Source: an uncultured Solirubrobacterales bacterium
GTDB lineage: Bacteria; Actinomycetota; Thermoleophilia; Solirubrobacterales; Solirubrobacteraceae
Direction: 5' to 3'
Assembly (NCBI GenBank): GCA_937973575.1
Contig: CALJKH010000025.1
Location: 1-12,113 of the forward strand
Length of the DNA stretch: 12,113 nt
Shown: piece by piece, positions 7,631 through 12,113 of the stretch
Position numbering within the stretch: the stretch's first letter is position 1
How the letters are laid out: every line of letters starts with the position of its first letter
Position numbers and translations under genes: made by a program
The notes under the pieces: model-generated
Seen by the model: only the letters and a program-made list of their open reading frames with translations
Told to the model about the DNA's origin: nothing
Databases searched by the model: none

Positions 7631-10600
7631 CTAGGAGCAGGCTGGGTTGACGTGGACGGTGATTGTCTTAGTTCCGAGGGTTCCTGACGCCTTCTTGAAG
7701 GTCACTGTGACCGTCAAGTCGCTGGCGCTGGTGCTGCTGGCTGGCTTGAAGCCACCTGCCCAGCTGCCTGAGGAGGTCAGGTTCGTGGTGTTCGAGCCTG
7801 CCTTCACCTCAATCGACTTAACGACTGCCCCGAAGGCTGTCTTCTGGGCTGTGGTACCAGCGCCACCGTTAAGGAGGAGCGAGTACTTGATGCCTGTTGA
7901 GTCACCAGCGACTGGCTTCGCGAATTGGACGCGAACCTGAGCTGTCAGGCCAGTTGACACAGTCAGAGCTGCAGTTGAAACATCAACTGCTGCGTAGGTT
8001 GGGCAACCAATCGTCCAGGTGTAGCTGGCTGGTGTCGCGTCAGCAGTACCGAAAGCGCTCGCGCGAACCTTGAATGTGTGTGACCCGCTGCTAAGCGTCT
8101 TCGACTTGAACGGGCTGGTGCATGCTGCCCAAGCACCGGAGTCGACCGCGCACTCGAAAGTGGCACCGGTCGTATCACTGGTGAAGCTGAATGATGGGGT
8201 CTTATTCGGGTCGGTTGCGGCCGGGTTTGCGGTGATGGTCGTATTAGGAGCGTTCACCGCAAACGTGTACGAAGCTGGCGTGGCGTCCGTGCTGCCGCTC
8301 TTGCTTGCGCGCACCTGGAAGGTGTGCGAGCCGATAGCAAGGTCAGTCAGGTTGCGTGGGCTGGTGCAGGCTGCCCACGCTGCGGCGTCGAGCTTGCACT
8401 CAAACGTTGCGCCACTGGCATCTGAGGTGAACGTGAAGGAAGCGGTGCGCGCTGTGATTGCAGCTGCTGGCTTCGTCCCGATCGTTGTCTCAGGCGTGGA
8501 AACAGTCCACGAAAGTGATGCTGGTGTCTCGTCAGCCTCATTAGCTGAGTTGAGAGCCCTTACGCGGAAGGTGTGAGCACCACCGCTGAGGCCACTGAGA
8601 GCCTTCGGGCTGGTGCAGGTTGCCCATGCAGCGTTGTCCAGTGAGCACTGGAACGTTGCGCCTGGGTAAGCCGAGCTGAAGGCCACGCTAAGCGAGGTAT
8701 CGAATGTCGTGCCAGGTGAGCTGGTCGTGATAGCCGTGTCAGGAATGGCGACAACACTCCACGAGTAGGTGGCTGGAGTCAGGTCTGGCTCACCAACCTG
8801 GTTGATTGCGCGGACCTGGAATGTGTGGCCGAGCAGCGCAAGGCTTGAGTAGGACTTGCCTGACTCACAGCTTGTCCATGCGCCGCTGTCGAGCTTGCAC
8901 TGGAATGTGGCGTCTGGGTAAGCGGAGCTGAACTCAAATGCTGCTGAGTCGCTGTGGGTCGTGGCGTTTGGCTTAGCGCTGATCGCCGTGTCTGGCTCAC
9001 TGGCGACTGTCCAGGATGAGGTCCTAGCTGCGCCAACTGTGCCGACATCGTTTGTAGCGCGGACCGAGAAGGTGTGGTCACCGTAGCCGAGGCCGCTGTA
9101 GGTGTAAGGGCTGGTGCAGTCTGCCCATGCCTCGTCGTCGATCTTGCACTCGGTTGTTGCGAGCGGATCGTCAACGAGGAATCGGAATTCACCGTTGCCG
9201 ACGCGAAGCACGCCGAGTGGGTAGCTGCCAACCGCTGTGGTTGGTGTGCGGTAGTTGATGACTGTGGTTGGTACCTCAGCCGCTACTGCCCAAGTCTTGC
9301 TTACGGAGAGGCTCTGGTTGCCAGCTGGGTCAGTTGCCTGGACGTAGAGAGTTGTGCCGCCGCTGCTGAGGCCGGTGAGGCTCAGAGTCGAGTCACATGC
9401 GCGCCAAGCGAATGCGTTGGCACCAGTTGCACGGCAGCGGAATGTTGAGCCGTCCTCGGTGCTGCCGAGGTGGAAGCTGACGCTTGCGCCGCTGCGACCG
9501 CTTGGGCCGTCAATGATGCTGGCCGTTGGGGCGATCGTGTCCTCTGTGAAGGTGTTGGTGAAAGTGCGGGTATTGCCAAGGCTGTCCGCAACTGTGACGG
9601 TGAGAGTGTGGCTGCCGTCAGAGAGGTTGGCTGGTGCCTGGTAAGGCGAGGTGCATGCGCTGGCGGTGGTGCCAGAGTCGATGCGGCAGGTGGCCGTTGA
9701 GGCTGAAAGGTGGCCGGCTGCGTCAACGAGGGTGAAGAACCATGCTGGCTTCTTTGCGTTCGTGACACCGCTCGCACCTGGCCCCTGAACCTCACCTGAT
9801 GGGACGCCACCAAGGGCGATTACAGGCGCGGTGCCGTCAACTTCCCAAGTGCTGCTGGTTGCAGCAACGCTGGTGTTGCCAGCGCGGTCAGTTGCCTTGA
9901 CGGAGATCGAGTGGTTGCCGTCGGTGAGGTCGCTGAGCGCCTTTGGTGACGTGCAAGCTGCGTAGTCGCCACCGTCAACGGAGCAGGTGAAGGTTGCGTG
10001 GTCCTCAGCTGAAATCCCGATCGAAGCTGCCTTGCTGTTGGTCAGCGAAGCAGGGACACCTGAAAGCTGCGGTGCTGCAGGTGCGGTCTTGTCAACTGTC
10101 CAGTTGGTCGTCGTTGCAGGGCCGATGTTGCCCGCGGCGTCAACCGTCTTGATCGAGAAGCTGTGGGCGGCTTCAGTCAAATCGGTGAAGTTCTGCGGTG
10201 ATGCACACTCAGCGTAGGCGGCACCGTCAAGCGAACAGACGAACTTGTTCTCACCGGCGACTGAGCCTGAGAACTGGAAGTAGGCGGCCTGCGAGCTTGT
10301 GTTGGCAGGAAGGTCCGAGCTGCCGTAGGAGGTCGGGGTTGCGTATGCCACAACCTGAGGGCCGAACGGCGGTGCGATCGTGTCAACTGTCCATTCGATC
10401 AACTGAGCTGAGTTGGAATCGTTGCCAGCAGCGTCACGGCCGAGGCAGCTGATCGTGTGCGCGCCCTGACGGAGCCCGCTCAGCTGGATGGGTGAGGATG
10501 TGACTACAAGGCTGCCGTTGTTGTCCACGGCACAGCGGATCTCTGAGGATCCCTCTGAGCTGATGTTGATCGAGGTCGTGTCGACATTGACAAGCGCACC

Positions 10601-11155
10601 ATTCGCAGGTGTGCCTGAGAAGACGACGTCGCCTGGCTTGGTCGCATCAACAGTCCAGGAGGTCGAGGCAACATCACTCGTTGCGTAAGTGGCGGGGATT
10701 GCGGCGGAGCCAGGAGTTGGCTCGGTGGTGCATCCGTTGTCTGGGTCACCCGAAACACAACCTTCGGGCGAACCTGCAACAGGATCGACTGCAGGAATCG
10801 CGGCAGCAGTTTCAACAACTTGGCGAACTTGAACTGAGTGGCTGCCGTCGGCGAGGCCGGTGAGCGTCTGCGGGGAGGTGCAGAGCGTCCAGGCGCTTCC
10901 GTCGGTGGAGCACTCGAATGTGTAGGGCCGCGTCTCTGAGGAGGAGAAGGTGACGCTGGCGGCTGTCGAGTTGGTTAGCGAGGCAACGCTGTTGCTCACT
11001 GAGGGCGCACTAATCCCTGGGTCCGCGCTCGCGTAACCGGCCATGCCGGCGAAGGCCATCGTGCTGATGGCTGCAAGAACGACGAAGAGGCCGAAGCGGC
11101 CATTGGACTTACCGTTAACTGAAAGGCCCGTTATTGAGCCAGTGTTTTTATTCAC
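7631..11155 (-). CDS. Secreted Cys-pair Ig-like repeat protein with a distinct C-terminal domain
   Basis: This is a complete gene of 1174 residues. It starts at GTG (11155) with GGGGAGGA 7 nt upstream; an in-frame TGA two codons before the GTG excludes a longer start. Residues 1-44 are a signal peptide: polar N-region with K/R, hydrophobic core FGLFVVLAAI through MAG, likely cut at YASA/DPG. Residues about 45-1049 form 11 Ig-like repeats beginning near 45, 171, 259, 356, 441, 540, 625, 719, 802, 886 and 968. Most have F-x-C-x-(L/V)-D-x9-C-x-S-P, then G-x-H-(T/S)-(F/I)-x-V and a closing W-(T/S)-V strand. Residues 1050-1174 are a different, beta-rich domain bounded by C1051 and C1173. There is no LPXTG motif, transmembrane tail or S-layer homology domain, so the protein is probably released or held non-covalently. 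It is probably the first gene of an operon with the giant repeat protein. Function unknown; a structural or adhesive surface role is inferred. Confidence 0.92.
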   Translation of the reverse strand: MNKNTGSITGLSVNGKSNGRFGLFVVLAAISTMAFAGMAGYASADPGISAPSVSNSVASLTNSTAASVTFSSSETRPYTFECSTDGSAWTLCTSPQTLTGLADGSHSVQVRQVVETAAAIPAVDPVAGSPEGCVSGDPDNGCTTEPTPGSAAIPATYATSDVASTSWTVDATKPGDVVFSGTPANGALVNVDTTSINISSEGSSEIRCAVDNNGSLVVTSSPIQLSGLRQGAHTISCLGRDAAGNDSNSAQLIEWTVDTIAPPFGPQVVAYATPTSYGSSDLPANTSSQAAYFQFSGSVAGENKFVCSLDGAAYAECASPQNFTDLTEAAHSFSIKTVDAAGNIGPATTTNWTVDKTAPAAPQLSGVPASLTNSKAASIGISAEDHATFTCSVDGGDYAACTSPKALSDLTDGNHSISVKATDRAGNTSVAATSSTWEVDGTAPVIALGGVPSGEVQGPGASGVTNAKKPAWFFTLVDAAGHLSASTATCRIDSGTTASACTSPYQAPANLSDGSHTLTVTVADSLGNTRTFTNTFTEDTIAPTASIIDGPSGRSGASVSFHLGSTEDGSTFRCRATGANAFAWRACDSTLSLTGLSSGGTTLYVQATDPAGNQSLSVSKTWAVAAEVPTTVINYRTPTTAVGSYPLGVLRVGNGEFRFLVDDPLATTECKIDDEAWADCTSPYTYSGLGYGDHTFSVRATNDVGTVGAARTSSWTVASEPDTAISAKPNATTHSDSAAFEFSSAYPDATFQCKLDSGAWTSCESGKSYSSLALLGHTFQVRAINQVGEPDLTPATYSWSVVAIPDTAITTSSPGTTFDTSLSVAFSSAYPGATFQCSLDNAAWATCTSPKALSGLSGGAHTFRVRALNSANEADETPASLSWTVSTPETTIGTKPAAAITARTASFTFTSDASGATFECKLDAAAWAACTSPRNLTDLAIGSHTFQVRASKSGSTDATPASYTFAVNAPNTTITANPAATDPNKTPSFSFTSDTTGATFECAVDSGAWAACTSPFKSKTLSSGSHTFKVRASAFGTADATPASYTWTIGCPTYAAVDVSTAALTVSTGLTAQVRVQFAKPVAGDSTGIKYSLLLNGGAGTTAQKTAFGAVVKSIEVKAGSNTTNLTSSGSWAGGFKPASSTSASDLTVTVTFKKASGTLGTKTITVHVNPACS
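7634..8008 (-). other. C-terminal domain of the 1174-residue protein, Cys-bounded
   Basis: Residues 1050-1174 begin G-C-P-T-Y-A and end H-V-N-P-A-C-S at the stop. Between them is an all-beta-looking sequence: T-A-A-L-T-V-S-T-G, A-Q-V-R-V-Q-F-A-K-P-V, Y-S-L-L-L-N-G-G-A-G, K-S-I-E-V-K-A-G, then D-L-T-V-T-V-T-F-K-K and K-T-I-T-V-H-V. The only two Cys sit at the very ends (C1051, C1173), so a disulfide clasp closing the domain is plausible. It does not follow the repeat pattern of the preceding 11 units, and no known family was recognised. Its position suggests a terminal capping, assembly or attachment module, which is inference. Confidence 0.55.
8009..11020 (-). repeat. Eleven Cys-pair Ig-like repeats of the 1174-residue protein
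   Basis: The repeats span residues about 46-1049, with typical period 82-98 residues. Two subfamilies can be read. Several of the N-terminal units (2, 3, 4 and 6) carry a (D-x)-A-G-N turn and most early units have a T-x-A-P linker between domains, as in classic bacterial Ig-like repeats. Units 8-11 (about 719-1049, DNA 8009-9001) are near-uniform in length (about 82 residues) and keep A-T-F-(Q/E)-C and T-P-A-(S/T), but replace the AGN turn with sequences such as GSTDATP and GTADATP. The first unit has an insertion of about 45 residues. The second lacks the usual second Cys. An exact 11-mer GGGCTGGTGCA (encoding the C-T-S-P turn on the minus strand) recurs in the DNA at 8112, 8358, 8607 and 9108, and at 734 in the neighbouring gene. 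Confidence 0.85.
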
Positions 11156-11161
11156 GTCTCA

Positions 11162-11169
11162 TCCTCCCC
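11162..11169 (-). promoter_or_regulatory. Ribosome binding site of the 1174-residue protein gene
   Basis: Minus-strand GGGGAGGA, with GGAGG 7 nt upstream of the GTG at 11155. An out-of-frame ATG inside it (11160-11162) reaches a stop after four codons, so it does not compete as the gene start. This site decides the GTG start. Confidence 0.85.
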
Positions 11170-11186
11170 AGGATTGCGTTGCGCGA

Positions 11187-11216
11187 ATCGTAATCATAAA
11201 TGTCAAGACTTTGCAA
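11187..11216 (-). promoter_or_regulatory. Candidate promoter for the minus-strand two-gene operon
   Basis: On the minus strand, TTGCAA (11216-11211) is followed after 18 bp by TACGAT (11192-11187), a sigma-70/SigA-like pair. Transcription would start around 11180, leaving a short leader before the ribosome binding site. A second -10-like hexamer, TATGAT (11198-11193), lies directly upstream of TACGAT, so the true -10 may be either. A perfect TTGACA at 11206-11201 has no -10 hexamer at proper spacing. The line from 11161 to 11220 counts at about 43 percent GC, well below the coding regions. Confidence 0.45.
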
Positions 11217-11240
11217 ACACCTAGCGAATTGCCTGCAAAC
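11212..11240 (+). repeat. Direct repeat TGCAAAC, 22 bp apart, beside the operon promoter
   Basis: TGCAAAC occurs at 11212-11218 and again at 11234-11240. The 22-bp centre-to-centre distance is about two helical turns, so both copies face the same side of the DNA. The first copy overlaps the candidate -35 of the minus-strand operon. This is a reasonable arrangement for an activator or repressor site, but a 7-mer pair may also arise by chance. Confidence 0.3.
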
Positions 11241-11273
11241 AAGGCACTTTTGGAGGAACGAAATCGAACACAA

Positions 11274-11290
11274 TCGGACAAAAAGTCCGA
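11274..11290. repeat. Perfect inverted repeat TCGGAC-AAAAA-GTCCGA
   Basis: Two 6-base arms flank an A5 loop in the divergent intergenic region, upstream of both flanking genes. It could be an operator or a small hairpin. It has no trailing T-tract on the plus strand, so it is not a convincing intrinsic terminator for either gene. Confidence 0.4.
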
Positions 11291-11321
11291 CTGAGACACC
11301 ATTCGGTTCATGGCTGGGTGT

Positions 11322-11345
11322 GAGTGTGGACACACTCCGTCGGAG
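11322..11345. repeat. Perfect palindrome GAGTGTG-GA-CACACTC overlapping CTCCG-T-CGGAG
   Basis: A dyad with 7-base arms and a 2-base spacer (11322-11337) overlaps a second dyad with 5-base arms (11335-11345). The spacer is too short for an RNA hairpin with full arms, which favours a protein-binding operator over a terminator. It lies about 40-60 bp upstream of the probable transcription start of the plus-strand lipoprotein gene. No known regulator consensus was recognised. Confidence 0.4.
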
Positions 11346-11380
11346 CATTTCACCGTCCGTGATGCGCGTCACCTAACGGC

Positions 11381-11386
11381 TATGCT
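11381..11386 (+). promoter_or_regulatory. Candidate -10 element for leaderless transcription of the lipoprotein gene
   Basis: TATGCT fits the TANNNT pattern and ends 7 nt before the ATG at 11394, so transcription would start at or next to the start codon. No purine-rich ribosome binding site precedes this ATG, as expected for a leaderless mRNA, a common arrangement in Actinomycetota. No clear -35 hexamer was found. Confidence 0.45.
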
Positions 11387-11393
11387 GCCCGGC

Positions 11394-12113
11394 ATGAACA
11401 ACACCTCGCACTACTCCAAGGCCTCTCCCCTCGTCGCTCTCGCGACCGCCTCGCTGATCGCTCTGGGCGGTTGTGGCGGGGATACCAAAGCGACCCCACC
11501 GAGCTCTGTCGGCAGCGGGCAGATCGCAACCATCGGAACTGACGGAGCTGGCGTGACAAAGGCTCAGTTCGACCGGTTCCTCGCAGCCCAGCTCTCAGGC
11601 AAGGGGCCTCTGGGCGGTTCGATCTCTGGCTCGATCCCGCTTGACCCACCTAGCTTCACGCGCTGCCAAGCAGCTATCGCAGCCAACTCTGCCAAGCAGA
11701 AGGGACCGAAGCCGACAGCAAGCCAGCTCAAGTCAGCTTGCCTCGCCAGCTACAACCAGGCACGTGGCGCAGTTGAAAGCCAGCTCATCAACTACCAGTG
11801 GATGCTCGCCGAAGGTAAGGCTCAAGGCATTGAGACAAAGCCGGCTGAGGTAACGCAGACGCTGCAGCAATTCATCGCCGCGGCAGCATCAGCTAACGGG
11901 AAGGCTGCCCCGCTGGCAGCAGCAAAGGCTCGCTTCGACTCCAAGCTGAAGCAGTCAGGCCTGACTCTTGACGATGTCAAGCTGCAGGTTCAGGCGCAGA
12001 TCATCCAGCAGAAGCTCGCAGCGAAGTCATCCGGTGACGCCAAGGGCAAGGACCTCGCTAAGAAGCAGATCGAGTTCCTCAACAGCCTTCAGAAGAAGTG
12101 GCGCGCAGGGACG
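11394..12113 (+). CDS. SurA-N/PrsA-like envelope chaperone lipoprotein, C-terminus cut by window edge
   Basis: The gene has 240 codons in the window and no stop. Residues 1-26 are a lipoprotein signal peptide with lipobox L-G-G-C and lipidation expected at C27, followed by a Gly/Thr/Pro linker. Residues about 43-65 (I-A-T-I-G-T-D ... T-K-A-Q-F-D-R-F) match the opening of SurA-N/PrsA-like foldases. C91 and C116 resemble the Cys pair of the actinobacterial family, and L-I-N-Y-Q-W-M-L-A-E-G-K-A-Q-G-I with the following E-V matches its helical core. K-K-W-R-A-G-T at the edge resembles the final motif of these proteins, so perhaps 10-30 residues are missing. No parvulin isomerase domain is seen, which suggests a holdase or chaperone. 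The 11394 ATG gives a normal signal peptide and sits 7 nt after a -10-like hexamer. In-frame ATGs at 11382 and 11310 are less likely. It is divergent from the repeat-protein operon. Confidence 0.75.
   Translation, partial: MNNTSHYSKASPLVALATASLIALGGCGGDTKATPPSSVGSGQIATIGTDGAGVTKAQFDRFLAAQLSGKGPLGGSISGSIPLDPPSFTRCQAAIAANSAKQKGPKPTASQLKSACLASYNQARGAVESQLINYQWMLAEGKAQGIETKPAEVTQTLQQFIAAAASANGKAAPLAAAKARFDSKLKQSGLTLDDVKLQVQAQIIQQKLAAKSSGDAKGKDLAKKQIEFLNSLQKKWRAGT

Larger units (their letters stand above)
11156..11393. other. Divergent intergenic region
   Basis: This 238-bp gap lies between the minus-strand repeat-protein operon and the plus-strand lipoprotein gene. It is lower in GC than the flanking genes over its left half and contains the candidate promoter, direct repeat and inverted repeats listed separately. 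No small gene with a ribosome binding site was found: the SD-like GGAGG at 11252-11256 on the plus strand is not followed by a start codon at usable distance. Confidence 0.7.

Noticed and set aside
8779..9231. Minus-strand alternative-frame open reading frames inside the 1174-residue gene (also 9382-9813)
   Set aside because: Rich in Ser, Gln, Arg and Pro with no motif, and lying wholly inside a frame with coherent Ig-like repeats.
11201..11206. Perfect TTGACA on the minus strand as the -35 of the operon promoter
   Set aside because: At 16-18 bp downstream only GC-rich, non -10-like sequence is found (around GCGCAAC); the TATGAT and TACGAT hexamers are too close to it.
11274..11290. Intrinsic terminator
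   Set aside because: The stem is only 6 bp with no following T-tract in either direction, and both neighbouring genes begin, not end, at this region.
11310..11393. Upstream in-frame starts (ATG at 11310 or 11382) for the lipoprotein gene
   Set aside because: The 11310 start would add a Cys-rich, non-signal-like stretch and run over the palindromes; 11382 lies within the -10-like hexamer. Neither has a ribosome binding site, and 11394 gives a normal lipoprotein signal.
12080..12113. Adapter sequence at the right edge as well
   Set aside because: The last bases do not match the Illumina adapter or its reverse complement, and they continue the lipoprotein frame with a plausible family motif.

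Overview
The window looks like the end of an Illumina-assembled contig from a member of the Actinomycetota. The best guess is Thermoleophilia/Solirubrobacterales-like, at moderate confidence. The clues are giant secreted proteins built from 'F-x-C-x-x-D-x-x-x-W-x-x-C-x-S-P ... G-x-H-x-F-x-V-R-A' Ig-like repeats, a SurA/PrsA-like lipoprotein with the conserved Cys pair seen in that group, coding GC of about 60 percent in lines counted by hand, strong GGGGAGG ribosome binding sites, and one start that looks leaderless. No ribosomal or other taxonomic marker is present, so this placement is inference. The first 17 bases match the 3' end of the Illumina read-1 adapter and are not genomic.

Layout. 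Nearly all of the window is coding. On the minus strand, gene A (7631-11155, 1174 aa) is followed after 31 bp by gene B (7599 down to the contig end, at least 2528 genuine residues, no stop codon). Each has a Sec-type signal peptide and its own strong Shine-Dalgarno sequence, and no terminator lies between them, so they are probably co-transcribed. Gene A consists of about 11 Cys-pair Ig-like repeats and a distinct 125-residue C-terminal domain. Gene B starts with one diverged and eight canonical choice-of-anchor-D (ASH/HYDIN-like) repeats. It then has an unrecognised 300-residue segment, a PKD-like domain, a cadherin-like/Big_9-type domain and nine Cys-pair Ig-like repeats of the kind found in gene A. 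It runs off the contig end.

A 238-bp AT-richer intergenic region (11156-11393) separates gene A from a divergent plus-strand gene, gene C (11394 to the right edge). Gene C encodes a lipoprotein of the SurA-N/PrsA-like chaperone type and is probably only a few tens of residues short of its C-terminus. The intergenic region holds a candidate minus-strand promoter, a TGCAAAC direct repeat, two perfect short inverted repeats, and a -10-like hexamer placed for leaderless transcription of gene C.

How the genes may work together (inference): A and B are large extracellular, disulfide-rich beta-sandwich filament or adhesin-like proteins made from one operon, and C is an envelope foldase that could assist secreted proteins of this kind. 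No sortase signal, S-layer homology domain, secretion machinery or enzyme is visible, so a surface-structure role is a hypothesis. There are no RNA genes, mobile elements or CRISPR arrays.
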